A stretch of 64,000 nucleotides of DNA from Planctomycetota bacterium (lineage in GTDB: Bacteria > Planctomycetota > UBA8742 > UBA2392), in contig JACKID010000001.1 in NCBI GenBank assembly GCA_020638675.1, positions 1,922,001 to 1,986,000 on the forward strand. The letters are read 5' to 3'. This document shows, one piece after another, positions 25,350-35,900 of this stretch. Position 1 is the stretch's first letter, and the number at the start of each line of letters is the position of its first letter. Made by a program: the position numbers and the translations under genes. The notes beneath the pieces were generated by a model. The model was not told the origin of the DNA and ran no database searches. It saw nothing but the letters and a program-made list of their open reading frames with translations.

Positions 25350-26099
25350 ATGGCCCTGATTACCACCACGGCACTTTGTCTGCGCAAGGTCGACTTCAGT
25401 GAGACCAGCCAGATTCTCACGCTGCTGACCGACCAGCTCGGCACAGTTGGCGCGATTGCCAAGGGTGCCAAGCGCGAGAAGTCCGGCATCGGCGGCCCGC
25501 TGGACTTGATGTGCCTCTACAACGTTGTCCTGTATGACCGCTCGAAACGCGGCACGCTGAGCATCCTCGCTCAGGCCGAGCTGCTGGACTTCTTCCCCGG
25601 CGCGCGGCACAGCTACGAGGCTTTCTCGGCCGTCGAGCGCATCCGCGAGCTGCTGCTGTCGATTGAGGTCTCACCGCAGGACGGACCTTCCACGCTGCTG
25701 GTCGCGGTCAAGGCCATCCGGTCGCTGGCAGACGACGTCCCGCCGGAACAGGTTCTGGCCCAATTCGCCTGGGGACTGCTGGCGGTGCTGGGCGTTGAGC
25801 CAACCGTCACTGAATGCGTCGCAAGCGGAATTGAGCCGAGCGGCAAGGTCGAGGTCGCGTTCAGCATCCGCGAAATGGGGCTGCTCGCGCCGCCGCATAC
25901 CGAGCATCGCTCAGATCTCGTACGCATCTCGCCACGCACGCTGGCCGCGCTGCAATCGCTTGCCACCGGCGAATTCCGCCGTGGAATTCAAGTTGACGCC
26001 TATGCCGGGGCGTTTACGCTTCTCGCCTGGCTGATCGCCATGCAGGGTGGACGCCGCTTGCGCACCGTCGCCCCGCTTGACCCCGCCAGACCGCTGTAA
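25350..26099 (+). CDS. recO: DNA repair protein RecO
   Basis: Loads RecA onto SSB-coated single-stranded DNA with RecR in gap repair. 249 residues: N-terminal OB fold (TTALCLRKVDFSETSQILTLLT ... GAIAKGAKR), then the helical RecO C-terminal domain. The zinc-binding cysteines found in many RecO proteins are absent apart from one Cys. The start ATG is only 11 bases from the right end of the mobile element and no proper Shine-Dalgarno is left, so insertion may have replaced the native leader. The next gene begins 10 bases after its stop. Confidence 0.9.
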   Translation: MALITTTALCLRKVDFSETSQILTLLTDQLGTVGAIAKGAKREKSGIGGPLDLMCLYNVVLYDRSKRGTLSILAQAELLDFFPGARHSYEAFSAVERIRELLLSIEVSPQDGPSTLLVAVKAIRSLADDVPPEQVLAQFAWGLLAVLGVEPTVTECVASGIEPSGKVEVAFSIREMGLLAPPHTEHRSDLVRISPRTLAALQSLATGEFRRGIQVDAYAGAFTLLAWLIAMQGGRRLRTVAPLDPARPL

Positions 26100-26109
26100 C
26101 TGGAGCCTG

Positions 26110-27297
26110 ATGAAGTACTTGCCACTATTGATCGCCGCGCTGCTGCTCGCGGCCTGTGCCGAAGGCCCCATTCCGCGCTATGCCGGCCCGGCTGGTGAGG
26201 GCCGCCTGGTCTATGATCCGGCCGTCGGCATCACACGCGAGTCGGCCAGCACCAACCAGACCGAGCAGGCGATCTACGCAGACGTCGAAAAGGCGTTCAG
26301 CGAGCACCGCTACGAAGTTGCCATCAACGCCAGCATCACGCTGGCACAGAACTACCCGGACGGCTCCCGCGTCGTGGATGCGCTGCGCCTGCGCGTCTTG
26401 TCGCGGCTTGAGCTGGGTCGCAACGACGACCCCGAGACGGGGCTGGCCAGGACACTCACGCTGGACCAGTGGCTGTTCCTGTACCTCGCGCCGATCCACG
26501 ATGATCGCCTGCAGGCAATGATCAACCATGACGCTGAGTCCCGCAAGTTCGTCACGGACCTGCGGGCGATCCCGGTGGGGGACTTTGTGAACTCTCTCGC
26601 CCCGGACGCCGACTCCCTCTACGACGCCGGCCAGCTTGAGGCCGCGCTGTTCGATTGCCAGACGCTGCTGACCTACTACCTGCCGGCGCTTGAGCTGCGC
26701 ACCTTCCGCAACAGCGTGGCCGAACTCACGCGCGATGTTGCCTGGCTGCTGTACGCCGCGCGCGCCTTTGATGCCACGATTCGCCTCACAGACGACCTGC
26801 TGGCCATGAACCCTTCACCGGCCGTGAAGGCAGACGCGCTGTTCATCCAGGGCCAGGCGCAGCGGCGCAATGGCGCGCACGCGCTGTCGGCGAACACGTT
26901 CGCGCTCCTGTTCAACGGCGCGGGCCTGCGCGACACCGACACGCGCTGGCGGCCTTACGCGCTGATGTGGCAGATCAACGAGACCATGGCGTCGTCCAAG
27001 GGCCACATCTACGACCTCGTACCCTACGAAGCCGCAATGGAGCTGCTTGGCGAATACGAGCTCTACGCCATCGAGAACCCGAACATCCCGGCCGCCGTGC
27101 ACGAGGAGTTCATCAAGCTGATGGATGACGTGTACGGCATCATGATCGAGCGCGACGAAAACTCGGCCGACCAGTACTCGCGCCTCGGCGAAGGCGACGC
27201 CGCGGACTACTACATGGCCCGCGCCGCCGAATGGGGCGCCCAGCGCGACAAGCGCATTGCCGAATTGCGCAGCACATACGCGCCCAGGGAACAGTAA
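26110..27297 (+). CDS. Helical-repeat lipoprotein
   Basis: 395 residues from ATG 26110 (TGGAG five bases upstream). Signal peptide with lipobox LLAAC at residue 16. The mature part is helical with TPR-like pairs (AIYADVEKAFSEHRYEVAINASITLAQNYPD type spacing), no enzyme motif. Its stop overlaps the start of the LptE-like gene (TAATG), so the two are translationally coupled. A role in outer-membrane assembly is likely from this pairing but is an inference. Confidence 0.78.
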   Translation: MKYLPLLIAALLLAACAEGPIPRYAGPAGEGRLVYDPAVGITRESASTNQTEQAIYADVEKAFSEHRYEVAINASITLAQNYPDGSRVVDALRLRVLSRLELGRNDDPETGLARTLTLDQWLFLYLAPIHDDRLQAMINHDAESRKFVTDLRAIPVGDFVNSLAPDADSLYDAGQLEAALFDCQTLLTYYLPALELRTFRNSVAELTRDVAWLLYAARAFDATIRLTDDLLAMNPSPAVKADALFIQGQAQRRNGAHALSANTFALLFNGAGLRDTDTRWRPYALMWQINETMASSKGHIYDLVPYEAAMELLGEYELYAIENPNIPAAVHEEFIKLMDDVYGIMIERDENSADQYSRLGEGDAADYYMARAAEWGAQRDKRIAELRSTYAPREQ

Positions 27298-27812
27298 TGT
27301 GGCGGGTGTGGCCTGTTCTGGTGTTTGCCTGCCTGCTCAGTGCCGGCTGCGTCTGGGGCCCCGGCCCCGGCCAGGACGCGTTTAACCCGACGGCGCGGCG
27401 CACCGTGCGACTGAACACCATCGAAAACCGGACCTTCCCGCACAGACCGGGCCTGGAATACGAGCTTACGGACCGCCTGAAGGATGAAATCGCAACGGAC
27501 CGGCGTTTGGTTCTCAGTGAAAGCACGGCCGACGTGCTGCTGAAGGTTTCCCTGATCCGGTTCAGTGAGCCGACCATCGTGGAAGATCTGAAAACAGGCG
27601 ACCCGGCGGAAATCCTGCTGCGAGCCACGGCCGAGATTGAAGCAACGAGTGACGACTACATTGGTGGGAAGCGCAAACGCAAGGTGAACGTTTCAACCAG
27701 CTACGCGCCGGGGCTCGGTGGCGACAGTCGCCGCGCAGGGCTTGACCGGCTGTGGCGAGACCTGGCCCGCGAGATCGTGGAGATTGCGGCCGACGACTGG
27801 TCGAACTCCTGA
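27297..27812 (+). CDS. lptE: LptE-like lipoprotein
   Basis: 171 residues: signal peptide with lipobox SAGC, then a beta-alpha pattern typical of LptE (VRLNTIENRTFPHRPGLEYELTDRLKDEIATDRR ... STADVLLKVSLIRF), in broken form a conserved 'N-T-F-x-P-G-E-x-L-T' block and the AD-x-L-L strand. LptE plugs the LptD barrel for lipopolysaccharide insertion. Start overlaps the preceding stop. No LptD is in the window, but the OstA-like protein at 32896 supports a lipopolysaccharide-type pathway. Symbol assigned by similarity of pattern only. Confidence 0.68.
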   Translation: MWRVWPVLVFACLLSAGCVWGPGPGQDAFNPTARRTVRLNTIENRTFPHRPGLEYELTDRLKDEIATDRRLVLSESTADVLLKVSLIRFSEPTIVEDLKTGDPAEILLRATAEIEATSDDYIGGKRKRKVNVSTSYAPGLGGDSRRAGLDRLWRDLAREIVEIAADDWSNS

Positions 27813-27875
27813 TTACACGGTCCCAACAACCGGCGGAGTTGCTACAGTAACCCGCTGCTTTTCGCAGGGAGATAG

Positions 27876-29942
27876 ATGAAGCTGGAAGACGAACAAGGCA
27901 AGGAATCCAGGCGCGCAGGCGGCCCCGGCCGCAAGCCCAAGGGCTTCCCCGTTTTCATCCTGGCACTCGCGGCGATGATCATGCTGCTGGTGCTGGTCGC
28001 ATGGGTTGAAATGGGCGGGACCAGCGAAGAACTGGACGCCACGCAACTCCGCGCGAAGCTCGAAAAGAACGAAATCAAGAGCATGGAAGTACGCCGCCCG
28101 GACAACGGCAATGTTGTCTACATCAAGGGCAAGTACGAAGGCGTGCCGGAAGACAAGCCGCAGCAGTTCAGCGCCAAGGTCGACGCCTCACAGTGGGAAA
28201 CCTGGGTCAAACAGCACGAAGAAGCGATCAACAAGGGCGAAGGCAAGAACAGCCTGCTGAGCGACGTTGAGGTCAAGTCGGAGGAAGTGAACGACAACCT
28301 CGGCTGGTTCCTCAAGAACATCGTGCCGATCCTGATCATCGGCGTGATCATCTGGTTCTTCTTCTTCCGTCGCGGCGGTGGCCCGCTGGGCGGCGGCGTG
28401 ATGGCCTTCGGCAAATCGCGCGCGAAAATGTTCAACAAGGAAGACGTCACCGTCACGTTCAATGACGTGGCCGGCGCCGATGAGGCCAAGGAAGAAGTGG
28501 CTGAGATCGTCGAGTTCCTCAAGAACCCGACGCGTTTCACGCGCCTTGGCGCCAAGATTCCCAAGGGCGTGCTGATGATCGGCCCGCCCGGCTGCGGCAA
28601 GACGCTGCTGGCCAAGGCCATCGCAGGCGAGGCCGAGCGCCCCTTCTTCAGCATCAGCGGCAGCGACTTCGTGGAGATGTTCGTGGGCGTCGGCGCGAGC
28701 CGGGTGCGCGATCTGTTCCGCGTCGCCCGTGAGAATGCACCCTGCATCATCTTTGTCGACGAAATCGACGCCGTCGGCCGCAGGCGCGGCACGGGCGTCG
28801 GCGGCGGCCACGACGAACGCGAACAGACCTTGAACGCGTTGCTGGTCGAGATGGACGGCATCGGCAGCAGTGAGGGCGTCATCATCCTCGCCGCAACCAA
28901 CCGCCCGGACGTGCTCGACAACGCTCTGCTGCGCCCAGGGCGCTTCGACCGCCAGGTGTACATCGACCTGCCCGACCTGAAGGGTCGTGAGGAAATCCTG
29001 CGCGTGCACCTGAAGAAGGTAAAGGCCGGCGCGACGATCGACGCCAACGAGATCGCGCGACTGATCCCGGGCTTTTCCGGCGCGGACATCATGAACCTCG
29101 TGAACGAGGCCGCGCTGATCGCTGTCATACGCAACCTCGACGAGATCACCCGCGACTGCATCCTGGAGGCTCGCGACCGCGTCGCCTTCGGGCGCCAGAA
29201 GCGCAGCCGCGTAATGGAAGAGGAAGAGCGCAAGCTCACGGCCTATCACGAGGCCGGGCACGCGCTGATCCAGGAGTTGACCCCGAAGACCGACAAGGTC
29301 CACAAGGTCACCATCATCCCGCGCGGACGCGCACTTGGCGCGACCATGAGCCTGCCGGACAAGGATCGCTACAGCATGCCCCGCGGGCGCGCCGAGCAGA
29401 TGCTGCAGGTGTTCCTCGGTGGACGCGCGGCAGAGCATGTGGTGTTCGGCGAGATCGACGCGGGCGCCGCCAGCGACATCCAGCAGGCCACCAACCTCAC
29501 ACGCAAGATGGTCACCGAGTGGGGGATGAGCGATCGTCTCGGGCTGTTGAACTACGCCGGCGACGAGGACCAGAGCTACATGGGGCAAACGGTCAAGCAG
29601 CCCGGCAACTACAGCGACGAGACGCTGAAGGCGATCGACGAGGAAATGCGCCGACTGATCGACGATGCATGGGACAAGACCGTCAAGCTGATCGAGGCCA
29701 ACCGCGAGAAGCTGGTGGAAATCGCTGAAGCTCTGCTGAAGTACGAAACGCTTGACCATGCCGACATCGTTACGGTGCTCGAAGGCGGCGACCTTGAGGC
29801 GCATCGCAAGCAGGCCACCGAAGAGGCAAACCGCGAAGCCGCAGCGGCCAAGCACCGGGCCATGGAAGACGCCCCCAAGGACAGAGCCAAGCCTGATACA
29901 ACAGCCTTCGGCAGCGGTGCGGAGCAGCCGGGCACGGCATGA
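27876..29942 (+). CDS. ftsH: ATP-dependent zinc metalloprotease FtsH
   Basis: Membrane-bound AAA+ protease that degrades misfolded and regulatory membrane proteins and, in many bacteria, LpxC. 688 residues: membrane helix about 27-48, periplasmic domain, second helix (VPILIIGVIIWFFFF), AAA module with Walker A GPPGCGKT (236-243), IIFVDEIDAVGRRRG and the second region of homology, then the zinc protease site HEAGH (458-462). C-terminal 40 residues are charged and variable. Its last codon overlaps folP. Confidence 0.97.
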   Translation: MKLEDEQGKESRRAGGPGRKPKGFPVFILALAAMIMLLVLVAWVEMGGTSEELDATQLRAKLEKNEIKSMEVRRPDNGNVVYIKGKYEGVPEDKPQQFSAKVDASQWETWVKQHEEAINKGEGKNSLLSDVEVKSEEVNDNLGWFLKNIVPILIIGVIIWFFFFRRGGGPLGGGVMAFGKSRAKMFNKEDVTVTFNDVAGADEAKEEVAEIVEFLKNPTRFTRLGAKIPKGVLMIGPPGCGKTLLAKAIAGEAERPFFSISGSDFVEMFVGVGASRVRDLFRVARENAPCIIFVDEIDAVGRRRGTGVGGGHDEREQTLNALLVEMDGIGSSEGVIILAATNRPDVLDNALLRPGRFDRQVYIDLPDLKGREEILRVHLKKVKAGATIDANEIARLIPGFSGADIMNLVNEAALIAVIRNLDEITRDCILEARDRVAFGRQKRSRVMEEEERKLTAYHEAGHALIQELTPKTDKVHKVTIIPRGRALGATMSLPDKDRYSMPRGRAEQMLQVFLGGRAAEHVVFGEIDAGAASDIQQATNLTRKMVTEWGMSDRLGLLNYAGDEDQSYMGQTVKQPGNYSDETLKAIDEEMRRLIDDAWDKTVKLIEANREKLVEIAEALLKYETLDHADIVTVLEGGDLEAHRKQATEEANREAAAAKHRAMEDAPKDRAKPDTTAFGSGAEQPGTA

Positions 29943-30817
29943 GTGCAAGCTTTCCCAGTTTGAGCGACATCGTGATCCCCGGCCCGTCCGGGGATCGTCC
30001 GTTTCGTCCGCCGCTGGTGATGGGAATCCTGAACGTAACCCCCGACAGCTTCAGCGACGGCGGCGCGCACAACCTGCTGGATGACGCGGTCACGCACGCG
30101 CAGGCGATGCTGGCCGAGGGTGCTGACGTCCTCGACATCGGCGGCGAATCGACACGCCCAGGCGCGCCGGCGGTGAGCGCCGATGAAGAGATCGCCCGGA
30201 CAACACCGGTCATCCGCAAGCTGCGCGAGGCGGGTATCACCGCGCCGATCAGCATCGACACAATGAAGGCGCGGGTTGCCGCGGCCGCCCTGGACGCCGG
30301 GGCGGACATCGTCAACGACGTCACGGCCGGCACCGGCGACGCCGAGATGCTGGGGCTGTGTGCGCAACGCGGCTGCGTGGTGGTACTGATGCACATGCGC
30401 GGCACCCCGCGGGACATGCAGGCGCAGACCGGCTACGCGGACGTGGTGGGGGAAGTGCGCGACTATCTGTCTGCAAGAATCGCCGCTGCCGTGTCGGCCG
30501 GAGTGGCGCGCAATCGTATCTGGATAGACCCCGGTTTCGGCTTTGCTAAGCTGCCTGAGCACAACTGCGCGCTGGTCAATGCGCTCGACACACTGGCCGG
30601 GCTTGGCTGCCCGGTGCTGCTGGGGGCTTCCCGTAAATCCACGCTCGGGCACCTCACCGGCAGCCCGGTGACCGACCGCGAGCCGGAGTCGCTGGCGGCC
30701 GGGCTGATCGGCGCGTTGAAGGGCGCGGCCGTTCTGCGGGTACACCAGCCGGGACCGATGCGCAGGGCACTGATCATTGCTCGGGCAATGACAGGTACGA
30801 CACGAGGGCAGGGATGA
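29939..30817 (+). CDS. folP: Dihydropteroate synthase
   Basis: Joins p-aminobenzoate to the pterin pyrophosphate in folate synthesis. 292 residues; first signature MGILNVTPDSFSDGG, second ADVLDIGGESTRPGA, later KPEH-like core replaced by IWIDPGFGFAKLPEHN, and GASRKS. TIM barrel of normal length with a short N-terminal extension. Start overlaps ftsH by four bases (ATGA) and its end overlaps cdaA, so ftsH-folP-cdaA is one operon. Confidence 0.96.
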   Translation: MSASFPSLSDIVIPGPSGDRPFRPPLVMGILNVTPDSFSDGGAHNLLDDAVTHAQAMLAEGADVLDIGGESTRPGAPAVSADEEIARTTPVIRKLREAGITAPISIDTMKARVAAAALDAGADIVNDVTAGTGDAEMLGLCAQRGCVVVLMHMRGTPRDMQAQTGYADVVGEVRDYLSARIAAAVSAGVARNRIWIDPGFGFAKLPEHNCALVNALDTLAGLGCPVLLGASRKSTLGHLTGSPVTDREPESLAAGLIGALKGAAVLRVHQPGPMRRALIIARAMTGTTRGQG

Positions 30818-31608
30818 ACGAGTACATCATCTACGGCGTAGAGATACTGCTCATCTACCTGTTCCTGATTGTCATCTACAAGTTCGTCAAGGGCAGCACC
30901 GGCGACAGCGCGCTTCGCGGCGTCGCGATCATTTTCACCATCCTGCTGATCGGCATTTACCTGATCGCTGACACCCTGGGCCTGTACCGCATTGAAAAGT
31001 TGCTCGAGAAGGTCGTCGATTACCTTTTCATCGCCGTGATCGTCGTGTTCCAGCCCGAGCTGCGGCGCGGGTTGTCGAGGCTCGGCCAGAACCGGGTGTT
31101 CAACCGTCTGCTCGCGCCGAAGGACGACGTGGTTCCTCGCATTGTGGCAAGCATCTTCCGGCTCGCGCGCGGCAAGACCGGCGGGCTGATCGCCGTGGAG
31201 CGCGGCGTCGGGCTGCGCAATTACGTCGAGCGCGGCATTGAAATCGACGCCGTGTTCACGCCCGAGCTGATCGACAGCATCTTCTACCCCGGCAACCCGC
31301 TGCACGACGGCGCCATCATCATGCGCGGCTCGCGCATTGTGGCGGCCGGCTGCCTGTTCCCGCTGACCGAGAACCCGGACATCTCCAAGCGGCTCGGGAC
31401 GCGCCACCGGGCCGGTATCGGACTCAGCGAAGAAACCGACGCGCTGGTGATCGTCATCAGCGAAGAGACGGGCAAGGTGTCCGTGGCACTGAAGGGCGAG
31501 CTGATGCAGGACCTTTCGCGCGACCAGCTCGAGAAACAGCTGCGCGATAACCTGGGCACGGTGCTGCCGACAATGCACACCGAGGCCGCAACGGTGGGGC
31601 AGGCATGA
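30814..31608 (+). CDS. cdaA: Diadenylate cyclase CdaA
   Basis: Makes c-di-AMP from two ATP at the membrane. 264 residues: three N-terminal helices, then the DAC domain with the catalytic PLHDGA (Asp165-Gly-Ala) and GTRHRAGIG (Arg197-His-Arg199). Overlaps folP upstream and the CdaR-like gene downstream by four bases each, the familiar folP-cdaA(-cdaR) order. c-di-AMP controls osmolyte and potassium uptake and envelope stress in bacteria that have it. Confidence 0.96.
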   Translation: MNEYIIYGVEILLIYLFLIVIYKFVKGSTGDSALRGVAIIFTILLIGIYLIADTLGLYRIEKLLEKVVDYLFIAVIVVFQPELRRGLSRLGQNRVFNRLLAPKDDVVPRIVASIFRLARGKTGGLIAVERGVGLRNYVERGIEIDAVFTPELIDSIFYPGNPLHDGAIIMRGSRIVAAGCLFPLTENPDISKRLGTRHRAGIGLSEETDALVIVISEETGKVSVALKGELMQDLSRDQLEKQLRDNLGTVLPTMHTEAATVGQA

Positions 31609-32912
31609 GCGGGTCAGGAGCCACCAGCGTAAGCGGCATCCGGGCGCCCAGCGCTTCGCGTCGCGGCGACACCCGGCGCAAGGAACGCTGGACCGGTGGC
31701 GGTATTGCCGTGCACATCATTATCCTCGCGCTGGCAGTGCTTCTTTGGTGGATCGCGCGCGACATGGTGTCCGTCACGCAGTCATTGAAAGACGCCGGGC
31801 GCGTGCGCTTTGAGCTGAGCGAAGACCTGCGCGGCGAGTGGCGGGTGTTCTCCCAGACCAGCATGCCGGTCAGCCTCGAGGCCTCCGGCCCCACGAAGGA
31901 AATCAACGACTTCGCGTCGCAGCTCGAGACGACTCCCGGCCGCTTCACGTACCTGTACGAAATCACGGCGGCGGACATCGCCAACCTGCAGCCGGACCGC
32001 CGCCACCTGATTCAGCTGACCGTGGACATACGCAAATTCGAGGCGACCAGCGAAGCCGTCGCGCCGCCAGAGCTGACCGTGCGTCCCGTGGTCGGCTCCG
32101 CGGGACAGAACGTCTTCCAGGTCACGCTGGAGCGATTCATTACGCGCGACGCCACGATCGACCTCGGCCCGGCCGCCAAGGGGCAGATTCAGGTGCAGGT
32201 GAAAGGCTCGACGAAGTCACGCCCGTACTCCTACTCATCCGAGGCGCGTCCCACGAATCCGCTGGAAGTGCGCGGCCCGGCCAGCCTGGTAGAGGCGATC
32301 ACGGACCCCAACGGGTCGGCAAAGATAAAGGTTTCGGTCGACGCGCTGCAGGCGCTGAGGAACTTCGCAAGCGTCAACGCCCAGACCGAAGAGCAGGTGC
32401 TGCAGCAAGGCTCGCTGGTGTCGAACATGCAGCTTCTGCCGATTGAGAACGTCGAGTTGCGCGAGCGCTACAAGGACGAAACCGGCACGGAGCAGTCACG
32501 CCCGGTGTCGTTCGTGAACGTGCGGATAACCTACACGCCGCTGCAGGACTTCGTGCAGGTGAGCCGCGAGTTTGCCGTCGAGGTCGTCTTGCCGAACTGG
32601 CTGGTGCAGAAGTCAGCCCGGGTTGAGAATCTGCCCAGCAACATCCAGGTCGACATGAAGATCCTCGGCTCGCAGCGTCCGAACTTCAACGAGCAGAACG
32701 TCCACGTGCGCCTTGACCTGTCAACGCTGACGCGCAATGAGCTCGAAATCGAGAACGTTGAGGGCACGACCACCAAACGCGCCAAGGTGCTGAACTGGTA
32801 CTACTCGCTCGACATCAACACGGAGCGCCTGACCTACGAGTTCTTCAACGAAAACGTGACGGCCGAGCAGTACCTCCCGATTGGGGAAATCACAATTGCC
32901 TGGACGGAATAG
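31605..32912 (+). CDS. YbbR/CdaR-like membrane-anchored regulator
   Basis: 435 residues: basic N-terminus, one membrane helix (AVHIIILALAVLLWWIARD), then extracytoplasmic beta-rich repeats. Segments such as PLEVRGPASLVEAITDPNGSAKIKVSVDAL match the YbbR repeat logic (ranking of 'v-x-G-x-x-s-x-v-x-x-i ... v-D-l'). CdaR modulates CdaA in Firmicutes; the overlap with cdaA here makes the same partnership likely. Sequence match is weak, so the assignment rests largely on position and topology. Confidence 0.65.
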   Translation: MSGSGATSVSGIRAPSASRRGDTRRKERWTGGGIAVHIIILALAVLLWWIARDMVSVTQSLKDAGRVRFELSEDLRGEWRVFSQTSMPVSLEASGPTKEINDFASQLETTPGRFTYLYEITAADIANLQPDRRHLIQLTVDIRKFEATSEAVAPPELTVRPVVGSAGQNVFQVTLERFITRDATIDLGPAAKGQIQVQVKGSTKSRPYSYSSEARPTNPLEVRGPASLVEAITDPNGSAKIKVSVDALQALRNFASVNAQTEEQVLQQGSLVSNMQLLPIENVELRERYKDETGTEQSRPVSFVNVRITYTPLQDFVQVSREFAVEVVLPNWLVQKSARVENLPSNIQVDMKILGSQRPNFNEQNVHVRLDLSTLTRNELEIENVEGTTTKRAKVLNWYYSLDINTERLTYEFFNENVTAEQYLPIGEITIAWTE

Positions 32913-35900
32913 ACTGGCGCTCCTGCTGCTCATCGCCGTCTGTGCGGGCGGGCTGTCGGCGCAGTTCCTGCCGGATATCAACCAGTTCGAGGTCGAGAAC
33001 GCCCGCCTGATTCTGCTGGATGCCAACGGGCGCAGAGTAGGCGTGCTGAGCGGCGACCTCGCCCGCAAGCAACGCGATGGCACGGTTCACGTGGAAGGCG
33101 CGAAGCTGAAAGTGGAGCGCGACAAAGGCGCATTCGTCTTGTCCGCGGATGAGTTCAACTACACACCGGCGAGCCACGACTTCGACACTCCTTCCGGGCT
33201 GACCGCCACATTGCCGGACGGTGGCACGCTGACCATCCCCGCGGGAAAAGGGCAGATCGAGTTCGCCGAAGGGCTCAAGCTGCACATGACGGTCGAAGGC
33301 CAGGCCGAGCTGAAGAGCGATGAAAAGGGCCAGTCCCCCGTCGATGCCTCAATCACGAACCCGGTAATCGACGTCGCCATGTCCGACACCCGTGGGGACA
33401 CGTCGCGCCTGGCGCTGGATACGGTCAGCATCAAGGGAACCCGTGGCGGCGAGCTGAAGTTGCGCCTCGCGCGCCTGCCATCATTGGGTCAAACCGGCAG
33501 CGACAGCCCCGCCGAGGCGAGCGTAAGCTGCTTCGGTGACGTGGAACTTGCTATCAAGGAGAACGCCACGCTGGCCGAGTTGCACATGCTGCGGCGCGCC
33601 AGCATGTCGCTGAAGGATGACGACCGGAAGTTCGAGGTGACGTCCAACCTGCTCGACATCCGTGGCGTCGTGCAGCAGACGGACGACAAATCCAAGTACA
33701 GCACCGTGCTCGGCGATATCGCCATCGACGCGTCGCAGAACGTACGCCTGACCGGCGATGAATTCCGAGGCACGGCCGGAATGCTTCGCTACCGCGAATT
33801 CGGCCTGCGCCGCGAAGTGCGCCTTGAGAATGATCCCACGCTCGCTATCGATCAGGGCGAGTCCAAAGACGGTCGTATGGCGACTATCGAGTTCCGCGCC
33901 AAGGACTACGTTGACGTCCAGATCCCCGAATCCACGCCGGGCACGCCGCCGCGTGAGATATCAACAGAGCTGTCCACCAGCGCGCACGTCCGGCGCACCC
34001 TCGGCACCGAGCTGGAGTGGCAGATCAACGGTCGGTTCATTCGACTGTTCTCCTCGCTGGACGAGAGCATCAAAAGCGAGGATCGCTACAACCACACCTT
34101 CGACACCTACTCCGAGGGATACTCGCCGCTGCTGCGGGTGCTGGGCGTGCAGACCGTCGGCGAAGTCGTCGCCGGCCAGCCCGTCCTGCAACGCGCGGCC
34201 GTGTATGGCTCCCGGGCGGAAGGCTCGTTCATAAGCCAGCGCGCGAAGGTACGTGTGTACGGCCCGGAAGTGCTGGGCGTGGTGCTGTCGGACGCGCCGC
34301 TTTCAGACCTCATCAAGATAGCCGTCGGCTTGAAGCCGTCGGAAAAGGACGAAAACGGCACTCGCATTCCGCCGCCGCCAGGAGATGGGCTGCTCACCGT
34401 GCGGGCCGACGCTCAGTTGGACCTCGACTTGTTGACCACGGTCGGCACGGGCTACGACGTGACGCTGGCGGCACAGGGCAACGTTGAGCTCGATCACGCA
34501 CCGCTGCCCCGCGACGACAGCAACCTGGTCAGCCTTACCGCGGAGAGCCTGTCGCTGCAGACCCGCGGCGGGGCGCTGGTTTCGGCGCACATGGATACGC
34601 TGGAAGACAAAGTCGCGCTGGCGACCCTCGGCTACGATCTGCTGATCTGCCGAAGCATCGACGTTACCGAAATCTTTGACGGGCTGCGCACCAGCATGAC
34701 CGGGCCGGGACGCCTCATCGTGCGCGACCCCGGCAGCGTCGAATACTTCCGAGCCCAGGTGGACCGTCTGCCCAAGCGCTCCGAAGAGGAAGCGGATCGC
34801 ACCAGGCCCGACGCCGGCTGGCTCGACTTTGGAGAGCGCTTCCAGGCCGACGATCGTCCGCTTGAGCGAAGGCTCGAAGCGGATTCGCCGGACTTCCGCC
34901 TGGTCTCGGGGGACTTCGAAGAGCCCCGCGCCGGGCGCACGGCCGTGAACGACCTGGGCGAGTTGACCGACGAGACGGTGACGCTGCTCTATCGGGTCAC
35001 GGGCAACCGGGTGTTCGCGAGCAGCACGCGCGGGGGGCCGGGCGGGACGCCGATCAATGTGCTGCGGCTCGAGGGCAACGCATCACTGGATTCGCGCATT
35101 GACGGCATCACCGCGTTCGCCGAAGACGCGATCGAGCTCAGCGGCTCCGAGAACCAGCGCGCCGAGGACGCCCCGTTGTCGGTTGTGCTGTTCAAGAATG
35201 CCAGCCTGACGATCGACGACTCGGGTGTATTCTTCGGCGACTACGTGCGCACCGGCGTGTTCTCATATGACGGGCGCTGGACGATGGTGTCCTCAGACCG
35301 TCTCGAGGTCACGTTCCGTCCGCTGAATGCCCCGTCCGCCGATGCCGTCGAGCTCGCCGAGGCCCGCAAGGCCTTCAGCAAGGCGCTTCGCGCGCATGTC
35401 CACCTGCTGGACCGCGCATACTGGCTCGAACAGGCGACGATTCACCTGCGCGCAGCGACTTCGGCCAATCCGCGGCCGACCACCCCGGATGGCGACCAGC
35501 CCTGGGAAGCCCTGGAGGAAGCGGAGCAGGCCCTGGAACACATCCACGAAGCGTGCCGCGTGCTGCTGACCGGCAACACCGGCCCGCAACATGAGCCGAC
35601 GCAGGCCCTGCGCTCAGCCCGCAGGGCACGCTCGCTGCTCGCCGCGCTGGTGGACGTTGTAGGCTCGGGCGGCGTGACCGGCCGCTTTGAATCGAGCAAA
35701 GCGACCGTTCCCTCCTTGACGCTCTCCATGCGTGAGGCGCTGTTTACATTCGACGGGCTTGGGCAGATCGTGGACGTGATCGCGGGCGGCGCCATCGAGG
35801 TGTCCCGCGGGCCCTACACCATCACCGGCCAGCGCCTCAGCCGCCAGTCGGACGGCACCTTGACCCTCAGCGGCGCAAACATCACGCTGCCCGAAGACAC

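Noticed and set aside
24868..25350. GxxExxY gene as an ordinary member of a recO operon
   Set aside because: The exact enclosure by inverted repeats and the matching solo copy at 8026 mark it as an insertion.
28188..29948. 586-codon open frame on the minus strand
   Set aside because: Antisense to ftsH; no ribosome-binding site or family pattern.
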